Made by a program: the position numbers and the translations under genes. From assembly GCA_022824405.1 (NCBI GenBank), contig JAJDZZ010000088.1, positions 1 to 48,143 on the forward strand: a stretch of DNA of 48,143 bases, read 5' to 3'. This stretch comes from Opitutales bacterium (GTDB taxonomy: Bacteria > Verrucomicrobiota > Verrucomicrobiia > Opitutales > UBA2995). How positions within the stretch are numbered: position 1 is the first letter of the stretch; each line of letters begins with the position of its first letter. This document shows, piece by piece, positions 16,876-26,021 of this stretch. The notes below the pieces were generated by a model. That model saw nothing but the letters and a program-made list of their open reading frames with translations. It ran no database searches and had not been told where the DNA came from.

Positions 16876-19398
16876 TTAAAATCGTCTCACCACGGTAAAT
16901 TCTCCGTGGCGCGGCAACCGGGGAACGATTGAGCCATTTCCATATGCGGCATTGTTTACATCCCAGTTCTTCTCATCCCCGACATTGAAAATGGACAGCT
17001 TGACCATCCATGCCTCGTTTTCCCAAAAAAGGCTGAAATCCACCTCGGTTTGAAAGGGAAGCTCGGCCGTATTGGCAATGAGCTGGTAGTCGTCGCCTCC
17101 CGAAAGATTTGGAACCCTGATGGGGAACCCCTCGTAGCCTGAAATCATATTACCGTAGCCGAGGAAGCTGGCCACCAGACCGAAACCGTTGTCGAATCGG
17201 TAGCGAAACAGGGCGTTGGCCAGATGTTTGGGGACACCGGGCGATCGTATCAATTCCCCGGCCGGTGCGCCTTGAAACAGCGGACTTATGTACAAGCCGC
17301 CCGTTTCAGCCAAGGCACGATCGATGGTGTAGGGACTGGCGTAGAAACCGCCGGTTCGCACCTGGTCGATATAACTGTAGCTTAAGGTGGCGTAAATGCG
17401 GCGATCCGGTTGGTAATTGAACTCGATTTCAAAGGCATCGACCAATACGTCATCTATGGTGCCGTCCAGATTGAGCTCGGTGTAGGAACGATCCACGTAG
17501 GCGGCGCCAATGAAGAGACTGTCCTCCAACAAGGAAAATTTGGCCCCAAATTCCAGTAGTCTGCTTTCTCGGTCTTCCCCCCAGGAAGGGACGTCGGGAC
17601 GCCCTCCAATTTCCGCGATGTAAGTTTCGCTGTAGTTCCAAGTGGCGTAGAGCGAGGTATTGTCGTTCAGCCTGACCACAGGGCTGAGATTATAATTGGC
17701 CAGATCCAGGTCTTCACTGACCTGGAATCCGCGTTCCTGCCGATCGTCGTCGATTTCCCCGTCTCCATCGTAATCGAAACTCCCGTTGCTTCCCAAGGTC
17801 GGATGCTTCACCTTGCCCTCGATCCTGTCCACGGTGTATCCGAACAACAAACTGAAGTTCTGGTGGAGTTCCAAATCCGCTTGAAAAAAGGGTCCGACGG
17901 TCAACATGGCGCTGTCTCCGCCGGTCAAGGTTGGGATGGGGGCGAATTCATCATTGCCGATATACCAATGTTGGAGAATTCCGCTGGGTGATTTCCCGAA
18001 GACATAGGGAGTTCCAACACTGGAAAAGGCCTGATCGGGGACGCGGTAGAGATCGGGGTCGCGGGTCAAGTCCCAGAAGTTGACGGGTTCGTTGAAGAAG
18101 TGGTTGACCGACCAGATGGCGTCGTAACGCAGCCGCAATCCAACGTTGATTTCATACGGGAACTGGCCCATGAGGTTGCCCTTACCGTGAATTTCCGTCC
18201 GGTTTTCCAGCAGGTAGTTATCCTTCAGGTATTCCGAATAGTGATAGGAACTGAAGGTTTCACGGTCCTTATAGCCGAATTGGGTTTTGTTGACGATGGA
18301 GAGGTTCCCCGGCAAATCCCAGAACTGGTCGACCCCTCCATAGATGGCTTTTCCGCTCGAATCGTCCCCCGGGGCGGCCAGTTTCCAACGCCGGTCGACC
18401 GGTACGGTATGGGAGGCAACCGGAATGATGCTGGCAAATCCGCCTCCGCCGAACTGGCTGGCGAAATCGGTCACCGGATCCCCGCACCAGAACCCGCATC
18501 CGTTTCCCAGAGTGGCCACGTAGGCGGCGTATTCCTCATCGGTTTGTCCGTTGGGGATGTAGCGTCCATGATCGATCAAGTCCTGGGTGACACGGTTGAT
18601 ACCCCAGTTTTCCGTGTAATCGGCCTTGAAGAACTCGACGTTTGTTTCGATCCGGTAGGAGGAGTTGGGCCGATAGGTATAGGCAAAATAGAGGGCGTGT
18701 GATCTATGATACCACAAGTTCCAGTAACCGTCCCAGTCCTTCCCCTCATAGGAAACTCGCCAGGCCGAGGTTTCATCGATGGGCGCCCCGTAATCGAGGT
18801 TCCAGGTGTATTGGTCGTATTGGCAAATGTGGAAGCTCACCTGCCCGTTGGGGCCGTCGAAAAACGGTTTTTTGGTAATGAGGTCGGCATAGCCTCCCAA
18901 ATAGTTGGTGGTTCCGTAGACCACCCCGGCCGGGCCCTTGACGATGTTGACCGATTCAACCGCGTTGAAATTGATGGGCAAACCGTTGCCATTGACGGAT
19001 CCCCCCCGACGCATGCCGTTGACGAACAAATCCGCTTCCTGCCCTCGCAAATTCGGGGTGGCGGGGGCGCCGAAATTGGTCTTGGTGTAGGAACTGGAGG
19101 TCAACCTGGAAAAATCGCGCACGTCCTTGATGGCGATTGCATCCAATTGCGCTCGGGAGATGATGGTAACGTTCCGGGGGGTCTCCAAAATGCTTCGATC
19201 CGTGCCGTATACCGAATTAAACGGCCGGGAGGTCGGCATGATGTTTTCCTCGATGGGGATTTCTTCAATGGCAAGCTCGGGCAGGTCGAAGATTTGCAGG
19301 TTTTCATCGTCCTGCTGCCCTCCCAGAGGGGACAGGGAGAGGTGGGACATTCCCAGGATAAGAACCATGCCCCGTTTCCAATTCGTCCGGGTCTTCAT
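16876..19398 (-). CDS. TonB-dependent outer-membrane receptor, siderophore-type
   Basis: This 840-residue protein has an N-terminal export signal (MVLILGMSHLSLSPLGG) and a TonB-box-like acidic segment. The plug domain spans about 60-175 (TPRNVTIISRAQLDAIAI, PNLRGQEADLFVNGMRRGG, VNIVKGPAGVVYG). The rest is a 22-strand-type barrel ending in ...TVVRRF, with the terminal Phe needed for outer-membrane assembly. The plug most resembles siderophore/ferric receptors, but substrate cannot be read from sequence. No STN signalling domain is present, unlike the receptor at 30055. AGGAG sits directly against the ATG, which is unusually close. It lies 79 bases downstream of cmk, with a palindrome at 19415-19428 between them. 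Confidence 0.9.
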   Translation of the reverse strand: MKTRTNWKRGMVLILGMSHLSLSPLGGQQDDENLQIFDLPELAIEEIPIEENIMPTSRPFNSVYGTDRSILETPRNVTIISRAQLDAIAIKDVRDFSRLTSSSYTKTNFGAPATPNLRGQEADLFVNGMRRGGSVNGNGLPINFNAVESVNIVKGPAGVVYGTTNYLGGYADLITKKPFFDGPNGQVSFHICQYDQYTWNLDYGAPIDETSAWRVSYEGKDWDGYWNLWYHRSHALYFAYTYRPNSSYRIETNVEFFKADYTENWGINRVTQDLIDHGRYIPNGQTDEEYAAYVATLGNGCGFWCGDPVTDFASQFGGGGFASIIPVASHTVPVDRRWKLAAPGDDSSGKAIYGGVDQFWDLPGNLSIVNKTQFGYKDRETFSSYHYSEYLKDNYLLENRTEIHGKGNLMGQFPYEINVGLRLRYDAIWSVNHFFNEPVNFWDLTRDPDLYRVPDQAFSSVGTPYVFGKSPSGILQHWYIGNDEFAPIPTLTGGDSAMLTVGPFFQADLELHQNFSLLFGYTVDRIEGKVKHPTLGSNGSFDYDGDGEIDDDRQERGFQVSEDLDLANYNLSPVVRLNDNTSLYATWNYSETYIAEIGGRPDVPSWGEDRESRLLEFGAKFSLLEDSLFIGAAYVDRSYTELNLDGTIDDVLVDAFEIEFNYQPDRRIYATLSYSYIDQVRTGGFYASPYTIDRALAETGGLYISPLFQGAPAGELIRSPGVPKHLANALFRYRFDNGFGLVASFLGYGNMISGYEGFPIRVPNLSGGDDYQLIANTAELPFQTEVDFSLFWENEAWMVKLSIFNVGDEKNWDVNNAAYGNGSIVPRLPRHGEFTVVRRF

Positions 19399-19414
19399 CT
19401 CCTATCGGGTTGAA

Positions 19415-19428
19415 CCTTCATTTGAAGG
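19415..19428. promoter_or_regulatory. Perfect 14-bp palindrome upstream of TonB receptor
   Basis: CCTTCATTTGAAGG has 6-bp arms, flanked on plus by a run of G's. It lies between cmk and the TonB receptor, about 17 bases upstream of the receptor start. It could be a repressor operator; it is not a Fur-box consensus that I recognise. Confidence 0.3.
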
Positions 19429-19477
19429 GGGGGGAAAGGGTGTCCGGCAGCAAAACGGGGGCCATTTAAGAAGGAGA

Positions 19478-20143
19478 TCATTTTATCCCAGCCAGGATGA
19501 AATCGGTTAATTCTTTCGCTACCTCCGGCAACGTCAAGTGGGTCGTATCGACTTCAATGGCTCCTTCCGAAAGGAACAGAGGGGCGTTTTCTCGCCTTTT
19601 GTCCAGGCGGTCGCGTTTGCCAATGCTGTCGATCTGCCCCTCCCCCTGGCGGCGCCTGGTTCTTTCTTCTTCGTCGGCGACCAGAAAAAACCGGAAATCG
19701 GCATCGGGAAAGATGACGGTTCCCACGTCCCTTCCTTCCATTATCAACCCTTTAAAGGAATGTTGCCGGGCCAATTTCTTATAGTCTTTCTGATGAGGCA
19801 GGAGAAACTTGCGAACTCCTGGAATGGCGGCGATATGTGAAACCGCCTCGTTTACCGTTTGGGATCTGATTTCCTTCCCCGGAATGGGGTCACCCAGGGT
19901 GATATGGGCTTCGTTCCCTTCGATTTTCACGCCGACCTTCAGGCTCTTCAGGAATGCTTCTATTTTTTCTAACCGATCGAGAGGAATCCCTTCCTGAAGA
20001 ATGGCCCAAGTGAGCGATCGGTAGTGGGCCCCGGAATTTACATAAAGCAACCCGAGCCGGTCGCTCAGAATTTTCGAGGTGGAGGATTTGCCTGTGGCGG
20101 CCCCGCCATCCATCGCCACGACTATAAAATTCTTCCCCATCAT
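19478..20143 (-). CDS. cmk: Cytidylate kinase
   Basis: This 221-residue (d)CMP kinase has the P-loop GGAATGKS at about 13-20, YVNSGAHYRSLTWA as the CMP-binding start, MEGRDVGTVIFPDADFRFFL in the middle and the lid arginines EERTRRRQGEG. The frame is open 40 codons further upstream inside aroA, but the ATG at 20143 overlaps the aroA stop as ATGA and gives the usual family length (a second ATG follows at once). In tyrA-aroA-cmk it is translationally coupled to aroA. YVNSGAHYRSLT replaces the commoner DTGAMYR, with SG for TG. Confidence 0.95.
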   Translation of the reverse strand: MMGKNFIVVAMDGGAATGKSSTSKILSDRLGLLYVNSGAHYRSLTWAILQEGIPLDRLEKIEAFLKSLKVGVKIEGNEAHITLGDPIPGKEIRSQTVNEAVSHIAAIPGVRKFLLPHQKDYKKLARQHSFKGLIMEGRDVGTVIFPDADFRFFLVADEEERTRRRQGEGQIDSIGKRDRLDKRRENAPLFLSEGAIEVDTTHLTLPEVAKELTDFILAGIK

Positions 20144-21492
20144 TCGGAACGGTTGTTGCGGAGATCTTCCAGAACCTTGAAGAACCGAGGAAAGGTTTTG
20201 GCGCAGCAGGCGGGGTTCCGGATTTTCATCCAGGGCGAGCCGTCCGCATACAAATTGAAACACCCCAGGATGGCCAGGCTCATGGCCATGCGGTGGTCTC
20301 CGTGGGGATCCACTTCGGAGGGGACAATTAATCCGGGATGGACGCGGAGGTAATCCTCCCCCGAATCGACCTGCTGCCCCAGCTTGGACAGCTCCTTTTC
20401 CATGGCGGCGACGCGGTCCGTTTCCTGGTGGCGGGTATGGGCGATACCTTGGATGTGGGTCCTTCCTTTCAGCAGGGGCGTGATAGCGGCCAAGGTGGGA
20501 AACGTATCCGATATGGCCCAGAAATTTTTGCTGATCCCCCTGCCGGGCAATTTTCCACAGGGAAGGGAGGCCCTGGTGCCGATTGTGCCATGGGTGACTT
20601 TCAATCCTGTTTCGCGCAACACCTCCGTGTAGGCGTAATCCCCCTGCAGGACCTCCGGGTGGAGTCCCTTTACAGTGATGCTTCCACCCACCACGAGGGG
20701 GAGCGTCAAAAAGTAGGAAGCGGCCGAGGCATCGGGTTCCACGGCCACGGTAGGCGGAATTGAATAACGCTTCCCTGCCTTTACTCTTAACAGGACCCGG
20801 TCATTTCCCAGCGGCTCCATCGTTTGAGTAGGTTGCCCGAATCGATACATCAAACGCTGGGTCATCGCCACAAAGGGCTTTTTTTCCGCCCCTCCGGAAA
20901 CTTCGATTTCCAGATCCTCCTCGGCCAGAGGAGCTACCATGAGCAAGGCCGATAGCAATTGGGAACTGGCCGAGGTCTCCACAAAAATGCGTCCGCCTCT
21001 CAGGCCCGATGGACCAAGGGTGACAGGCAGAAACCCTCGGCCCGATTCCACCTTGCAGCCTTGTTGAAGCAAAGCATCCAATAAGCCCTTCATGGGCCTC
21101 TTGCGCATTTGCGGGGTGCCGTCGACCTTGAATTCACCGCCTTTGCGCGTCGCGCAAAGAGCCGTGATGAAGCGAGCCGTTGTTCCGGAAAGGCCCACGG
21201 ACAGGTCTGCCCGTCCGGACTTGAGGAAGCCTCCGGCACCCCGGACCCGCATGGTTCTTTCGCCTTCATTGGTTTCCACCGCAATTCCCAATTGGCGCAG
21301 ACATTGAACCATGAGGCGCGAATCTTCGCTGAATAACGCCCCGGTCAATGTTACCGACCGGTCGGACAAAGCCGCCAGGATGAGCAACCGGTTGGTAATA
21401 CTCTTGGAACCGGGAACCTCCACACTTCCCCTTACCGGAGTAGTAAACGGATGAATGGGCAGGGATTCGGGGTAATTGCGGTGGTGAGGCAT
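20140..21492 (-). CDS. aroA: 3-phosphoshikimate 1-carboxyvinyltransferase (EPSP synthase)
   Basis: The 450-residue AroA joins phosphoenolpyruvate to shikimate-3-phosphate in the shikimate pathway. Visible elements are PGSKSITNRLL near residue 28 (Lys30 for PEP/S3P binding), GLSGTTARFITALCATRKG, the GTPQMRKRPMKGLLDAL segment with its conserved Arg, EPDASAASYFLTLPL and HGDHRMAMSLAILG near the C-terminus. The frame is open to 21564, but the ATG at 21492 lies 4 bases after the tyrA stop and gives normal length. Its stop overlaps cmk. Confidence 0.97.
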   Translation of the reverse strand: MPHHRNYPESLPIHPFTTPVRGSVEVPGSKSITNRLLILAALSDRSVTLTGALFSEDSRLMVQCLRQLGIAVETNEGERTMRVRGAGGFLKSGRADLSVGLSGTTARFITALCATRKGGEFKVDGTPQMRKRPMKGLLDALLQQGCKVESGRGFLPVTLGPSGLRGGRIFVETSASSQLLSALLMVAPLAEEDLEIEVSGGAEKKPFVAMTQRLMYRFGQPTQTMEPLGNDRVLLRVKAGKRYSIPPTVAVEPDASAASYFLTLPLVVGGSITVKGLHPEVLQGDYAYTEVLRETGLKVTHGTIGTRASLPCGKLPGRGISKNFWAISDTFPTLAAITPLLKGRTHIQGIAHTRHQETDRVAAMEKELSKLGQQVDSGEDYLRVHPGLIVPSEVDPHGDHRMAMSLAILGCFNLYADGSPWMKIRNPACCAKTFPRFFKVLEDLRNNRSE

Positions 21493-21496
21493 GTAT

Positions 21497-22384
21497 TCAA
21501 TGGGAAAGGCCGTCCCGGAACGCTTTTCCTTTGTCCAGGAATTGGACCATCTCCTCCATGTCACCCTCCATTAAAACCCCCTCAAAACGCTGCAGTTCGG
21601 TCTGATAATGGGAAAGCGCCCGCCTTATTTCCACCAGATTGGTCTCAATGATCGATTTCCATATGGCGGAATCCCCAGCCGCTATGCGGGTGGTGTCTTT
21701 CAGGCCCGAACTGGAAAGGCTGGCCCAATGGGAATCCTTTTTGCTGAGGAACGTACAAATGCTGGTCGCCAGAAGATGGGGCAGGTGGCTTATGTGGGCA
21801 ACGATTTTATCGTGTTCTTCCGGGGAGGTTACCGTGGTTACAGCGCCCAATGCCTGCCAGAACTGCGTTATTTTTTCCACCGCCCCATGGTCCGACTTTT
21901 CCGTGGGGGTAATGAAACAGGGATGATTCCGGAATAAATCGCCTTGTGCGTGTTTCATCCCCGTTTTCTCTGAACCCGCCATGGGATGAGATCCGACAAA
22001 GATGCCGCGGGTATCTCCCGTTGCGTCGGCCTCATGGCATATCCGGCTCTTGGTACTGCCGGCATCGGTGACGATGGCTCCCGGTTTGAGAGAGGGCAGA
22101 ATGGCGCGGTAAAGCGGGATTATATTCTCGACCGGGGGACAAAGGACGACCAGGTCGCAGCTTTCCACCGCTTCCTGCGGTGTGGCATAAACGGCGTCGC
22201 ACCAATTTTGTCGAACTGCCTCGGCTCGGGTAGATGAGCGGCGCGACCAGACGAATACCTTTTTTGCCGCCCCGCGTGCCTTGCAAGCCATGCCCACGGA
22301 AGCGCCGATCAATCCCGCAGCGAGAATACACACGCTGGGAAGGGGCGAGAAATCGCTTGAATCTGAAGAATTGTTTTCCCTCAC
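21497..22384 (-). CDS. tyrA: Prephenate dehydrogenase
   Basis: The 295-residue NAD(P)-dependent TyrA acts in tyrosine synthesis. Motifs are the Rossmann start AAGLIGAS (22-29), LVVLCPPVENI, the TDAGSTKS strand, the catalytic-site VGSHPMAGSEKTG, and HISHLPHLLATS in the helical domain. The first glycine of the dinucleotide loop (GxGLIGxS) is Ala here. No ACT domain is attached, so it is unlikely to be feedback-regulated through one. It is the first gene of tyrA-aroA-cmk and is divergent from the FGE-fold gene, with an 89-base shared promoter region. Confidence 0.94.
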   Translation of the reverse strand: MRENNSSDSSDFSPLPSVCILAAGLIGASVGMACKARGAAKKVFVWSRRSSTRAEAVRQNWCDAVYATPQEAVESCDLVVLCPPVENIIPLYRAILPSLKPGAIVTDAGSTKSRICHEADATGDTRGIFVGSHPMAGSEKTGMKHAQGDLFRNHPCFITPTEKSDHGAVEKITQFWQALGAVTTVTSPEEHDKIVAHISHLPHLLATSICTFLSKKDSHWASLSSSGLKDTTRIAAGDSAIWKSIIETNLVEIRRALSHYQTELQRFEGVLMEGDMEEMVQFLDKGKAFRDGLSH

Positions 22385-22473
22385 TGAATGGGGTGCAAAG
22401 TTTGGTAAAGGTTTAAATTAGACGGCAGGTGATCAAATAAAAAAGGTTCTGGCTACGTGGTTGAGGGAAGGTT

Positions 22474-24189
22474 TTGCTCAAAACGCTTTTCCATAGAATG
22501 CGCTATAAACCCATGTCCCTTTCCCTTCTCAGCCCGATCGGGTTGTTCGGGGTAGCGGTCCTGATGGGAGGGCTGTTCCTCGGTTGGAGAATTTATTTCT
22601 GGAATGAGGATCCGGAGGCGCGTCCCGGCGGCCGGACCGGGGAGGTGGCTGAGCGCGAGATTATAAAATGGATGGAGTCGGGGGCTCGGGCCGAACGGGC
22701 CTTTGAACGGGCTTGGCTGAGGGCTCCGGAAGATCCCGAGACCTATGGGGAGCTTGAAAGGGCCATTGCCATTCAGGCCGAGTTGAGAGCCCTGGACCCG
22801 GAGAACTCCTTTGGATCCGTCAGCCGCCACGAAAAATTGGTCGATCGACTCGAAACAACCCAGGGCAAAACCATGCGCAGGCGGGTGCAAACCCTGGCCG
22901 CCGAGGCATCCCGGTTGGCCCAGGAAGGTCTGTCCGCTCGCGCCATGGTGTTTTTGGAAGTGGCTCTGGCCGCGCAGGTGTGGATCAACAAGCGCCTTCA
23001 GGATTCCGAATGGGCGGATATCGGTGAGGTATCCCGCCTTCGTCAGAGGTTGAGTGACCTGAAATCCGAGAAATCCGCCGCCGCGATCGATTTGTTGGTG
23101 GCGGAAGGCGAGGCGGCCTTTGCCGGAACCCGTTGGAATAATGCCGAGGAATATTGGAGTAAGGCCCTGGCTCTCCAGGAATCTTTCAACTTTAATTCCC
23201 CCCAAAGCCGGCAAGCCCGATGGCGCCTGGTGCAGGAACTAAAGGACCGCCTCCAACGCGTCGAAGCGGCCCGATTGAACGAACAGATTGAAAGCCTTTT
23301 GCATGTGGCCCAAGGGGAAAAGTCTGTCGATGCCCTCGAGCGAGCCCTCGACTTGCAGGAATCGGTCAATGAGCAATTCCCCTCCAGCGAATTCAACCGG
23401 CCCGATCGCCTGGAAGATTTGCGCAACCGTTTATGGGCGGGTCAAAGTTCTGCTCTGGCCGCTTCCATTTCCCAACAGATGGGGATTCTGAATGAGTACC
23501 TTCGAGCCGGGCGATGGGAGAAGGTTGGCAGTTTGCTGGGGCGTATCGACCGGTCGGTACAGTCGTTTCTGGGGAGTTTCCCCTCTTCTTTGCTGCCGGA
23601 TGCATCCCTGCCACGGCAAATCGAGTGGCTCATCGAACGAGAGGCGGAAATTCCCGCTCTGGTGGAGGAAGTGGAGAAAAGATTGGTCCTTCATCCCCGC
23701 ATTCCGGGGCTGAGAGTGCTGGGCAGCGAGGTGGATCAGGCCCTTTATTCCCGGATCATGGGGAATAATCCGAGCCGCTGGATAGGAGATGAATTGCCCG
23801 TCGATTCCGTATCCATCGATCATGCCAAAATATTTTGCCGCCACCTCGGTTGGATGATGGGCCGAACCGTGCAACTTCCCCATTTGCAATGGCTGGCCAT
23901 CCCGGAGCTGCAACCTGGTTGGAAAGATGATCTATGGTTGTCCCATTCCACCCGATTTCGAAGCCATCAGGTGGGAAGTTCGAGGTTTGTCGGAGGTTTT
24001 TTCGATTTATTCGGAAACCTCGAGGAATGGGTCCTGCATCCCGATGGAAAGGATAGGGCTTGGTTGTTTGGCGGCAACGGGTCCGATAGGTTCGAAACCG
24101 TTATCCGGCGACCCGTCCGATGGGTCGCTCCCCACTACAGGTCGCGATGGATTGGTTTTCGCTTTTGCGTTTTGTCCCCCGATTCCTAA
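22474..24189 (+). CDS. Membrane-anchored coiled-coil protein with degenerate FGE/SUMF1 domain
   Basis: The product is 571 residues from TTG at 22474 (SD-like GAGGG six bases upstream) or 563 residues from ATG at 22498. A single membrane helix at about 19-42 is followed by about 370 residues of Glu/Arg/Ala-rich helical repeats. The C-terminal 130 residues resemble the sulfatase-modifying-factor fold: VSIDHAKIFCRHLGWMMGRTVQLPHLQWL, GGFFDLFGNLEEWV and RSRWIGFRFCVL. The paired active-site cysteines of true formylglycine-generating enzymes are not in place, so it is more likely a binding or structural domain than the maturase for the sulfatase at 33640. Confidence 0.65.
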   Translation: MLKTLFHRMRYKPMSLSLLSPIGLFGVAVLMGGLFLGWRIYFWNEDPEARPGGRTGEVAEREIIKWMESGARAERAFERAWLRAPEDPETYGELERAIAIQAELRALDPENSFGSVSRHEKLVDRLETTQGKTMRRRVQTLAAEASRLAQEGLSARAMVFLEVALAAQVWINKRLQDSEWADIGEVSRLRQRLSDLKSEKSAAAIDLLVAEGEAAFAGTRWNNAEEYWSKALALQESFNFNSPQSRQARWRLVQELKDRLQRVEAARLNEQIESLLHVAQGEKSVDALERALDLQESVNEQFPSSEFNRPDRLEDLRNRLWAGQSSALAASISQQMGILNEYLRAGRWEKVGSLLGRIDRSVQSFLGSFPSSLLPDASLPRQIEWLIEREAEIPALVEEVEKRLVLHPRIPGLRVLGSEVDQALYSRIMGNNPSRWIGDELPVDSVSIDHAKIFCRHLGWMMGRTVQLPHLQWLAIPELQPGWKDDLWLSHSTRFRSHQVGSSRFVGGFFDLFGNLEEWVLHPDGKDRAWLFGGNGSDRFETVIRRPVRWVAPHYRSRWIGFRFCVLSPDS

Positions 24190-24203
24190 ATAAATGACCC
24201 CTG

Positions 24204-24341
24204 ATGATTGAAAATCCCGAAAAAGTCCCGGAAGAGGTCCGGAAAAAGGCGGAGAGGACGATTTGGCTCATCTACATCCTCATGTTCATAATGATCGCCC
24301 TGCCGGGCATCCTGTATTTTATCCTCCATCGTTCCCAATAA
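24204..24341 (+). CDS. Small single-pass membrane protein, 45 residues
   Basis: An ATG at 24204 opens 45 codons ending TAA. The N-terminal half is highly charged (MIENPEKVPEEVRKKAER). The C-terminal half is one hydrophobic helix (WLIYILMFIMIALPGILYF) with a central Pro-Gly and a short basic tail. The charge/hydrophobic layout is unlikely in random sequence, but no good Shine-Dalgarno is visible. It lies 14 bases after the FGE-fold gene and 67 before the FMN reductase, so it is probably co-transcribed with both. No function is assignable. Confidence 0.5.
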   Translation: MIENPEKVPEEVRKKAERTIWLIYILMFIMIALPGILYFILHRSQ

Positions 24342-24408
24342 TTTTCCCGCCCCTCTACCCCAAAGTTTTTTTGTCGAAAAATCCGATGTCCCCTCTTTTC
24401 CTCGGATC

Positions 24409-24912
24409 ATGCCAAAATTTGTCTTTTTCTGCGCCACAAACAGAACCAATCTGAAACTGGCCAAGCTCCTCATGGGATTGGCCGAAGAAACCGGCGCGGA
24501 AACGGAAATCGTCCAGTTGGAAGATCTGGACATCCCCCTTTTCACACCGACTGTCCAGAAAGCCGGGGTTCCCGAGGAAGCCGGAATTCTGAATCGGAAA
24601 CTATTGGAATCCGACGCGCTGATTTTGCTGGCGCCGGAATACAATGGCAGCATCCCCCCCGTCGTAACCAATGCCATTGCCTGGATGAGCGTATCCGGTT
24701 CGGATTTTCGCGCCGCCTTCAATGGGAGGTTCGCCGTGGTGGGCAGCAGCAGCGCCGGAACCGGATTCAAAGTGATCGAAGCCATGCGGTCGCAACTGAA
24801 TCATTTGGGGATGATCGTTCTGGCCCGCGCCTTTCTGAGAAATTCCTATAAGAATCAAGACCCCGATTCGGCCCGCGCCATCTTCAGGCAACTGGTCGCC
24901 TTGACCTCCTAG
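24409..24912 (+). CDS. NADPH-dependent FMN reductase family protein
   Basis: This 167-residue flavodoxin-fold protein of the NADPH-dependent FMN/quinone reductase family has the FMN phosphate-binding start CATNRTNLKLAKLLM, the signature APEYNGSIPPVVTNAIAWMS near residue 80 and the strand FAVVGSSSAGTG. Such enzymes reduce quinones, azo dyes or metal ions with FMN as cofactor; the natural substrate is not readable. The initiating ATG follows a TTTTCCTCGGATC leader with no strong RBS. It converges with the dehydrogenase at 24931 across a short hairpin. Confidence 0.88.
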   Translation: MPKFVFFCATNRTNLKLAKLLMGLAEETGAETEIVQLEDLDIPLFTPTVQKAGVPEEAGILNRKLLESDALILLAPEYNGSIPPVVTNAIAWMSVSGSDFRAAFNGRFAVVGSSSAGTGFKVIEAMRSQLNHLGMIVLARAFLRNSYKNQDPDSARAIFRQLVALTS

Positions 24913-24917
24913 ACCGC

Positions 24918-24931
24918 ACCCCCGTCGGGGT
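24918..24931. terminator. Possible bidirectional terminator hairpin
   Basis: ACCCC-CGTC-GGGGT sits between two convergent genes and overlaps the last base of the dehydrogenase stop. The stem is 5 bp and GC-rich, but neither side has a strong T tract. Confidence 0.35.
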
Positions 24932-25917
24932 CAGTCCTTTGAAACATCCGTATTTACCAAATTGGGATAAGGCTGCCCCTTTAAAAAAGCCTCTATATTA
25001 TCCGCTACCATCATTCCCATCCGGGTCCTCGTTCCAATGGTCGCACTGCCCAAGTGCGGGGTGAGCACGACATTTTCCAACTCCATAAGCCCGGCCTCCA
25101 CCTCCGGCTCATTTTCGAAGACGTCCAGTCCCGCCCCGGCGATTTTTCCCTCCCGCAAGGCATCGACCAGAGCCTTTTCATCCACCACCGGTCCGCGGGT
25201 GGTATTGATCAGGTAGGCGGACGGTTTCATCAATTCCAGTTCCCGACTTGAAATCAAATGCGTCGTCTCCGCCGTAAGGGCGACGTGGAGGGAAAGGTAA
25301 TCGGCTTCCCGGATCAGATCGTCCCTTTCGAAGAATTCGATTCCCAGGTCCTTCTCCTGCTCCGGGCTGAGCCGGGTGCGGTTCCAGTAAATGACGCGCA
25401 TGGTAAATCCTTTGGCCCGCCGTACCATGGCTTTCCCGATATTTCCCATTCCGATTATTCCCAAGGTTGAACCGGCCATATCCCCTCCCAGGAGTTGCAA
25501 CGGACCCCAACACTTCCATTCTCCGGCCCGGATCATGCGTTCGCCTTCGCCGATTCTGCGGGCTGCATTCATGAGCAGGGCCCAGGCAATGTCTGCCGTG
25601 GCATCGGCCAGCACCCCGGGAGTATTGGTCAGGGCGATGCCCAACCGGGTGGCGGTTTCAACGGCGATGTTGTTGTAGCCCACCCCAAAATTGGCAATCA
25701 GCTTTAGCTTGGGGGCCGATTCCAGGACTTCCGCGTCGATATCGTCCGGACCGCTCGGAACGAGGATAACGACATCCCTTAGCGCCTCGATCAATTCCTC
25801 CCGGGTAGCAGTGCGGTCATTAGGATTTATATGCACCTGACAGAGGGACCGTAGGCGCTCCAGCACCATTGGAACCATTGTTCGGGTAAGGTAAGCTTTG
25901 GGCAATAAATCCTTCAT
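24931..25917 (-). CDS. D-isomer-specific 2-hydroxyacid dehydrogenase
   Basis: This 328-residue enzyme is of the glyoxylate/hydroxypyruvate reductase type. The NAD(P)-binding motif GMGNIG is at 156-161, and the catalytic residues are Arg241 in NTTRGPVVDE, Glu270 in ENEPEV and His288 in PHLGS. The substrate-loop NFGVGYNNI lies at about 76-84. The dinucleotide strand is followed by YWNRTRL, with Arg after the beta-strand, which favours NADPH. The exact acid substrate (glyoxylate, hydroxypyruvate or other) is not determined. The start ATG is the only one before the conserved first strand. Confidence 0.92.
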   Translation of the reverse strand: MKDLLPKAYLTRTMVPMVLERLRSLCQVHINPNDRTATREELIEALRDVVILVPSGPDDIDAEVLESAPKLKLIANFGVGYNNIAVETATRLGIALTNTPGVLADATADIAWALLMNAARRIGEGERMIRAGEWKCWGPLQLLGGDMAGSTLGIIGMGNIGKAMVRRAKGFTMRVIYWNRTRLSPEQEKDLGIEFFERDDLIREADYLSLHVALTAETTHLISSRELELMKPSAYLINTTRGPVVDEKALVDALREGKIAGAGLDVFENEPEVEAGLMELENVVLTPHLGSATIGTRTRMGMMVADNIEAFLKGQPYPNLVNTDVSKD

Positions 25918-26021
25918 GCCATGGCCGGGAGAGGGTCTTTAAACTCACCCGGAGAAAGGAGATTCCCAAGAAAAAAACGATAATGCGGCATCTCAGAAAC
26001 GCTTCCCCTCCCCCATGGCGG

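Noticed and set aside
22474-24189. FGE-like gene as the sulfatase maturase
   Set aside because: Active-site cysteines of formylglycine-generating enzymes are not visible and it is 9 kb from the sulfatase.
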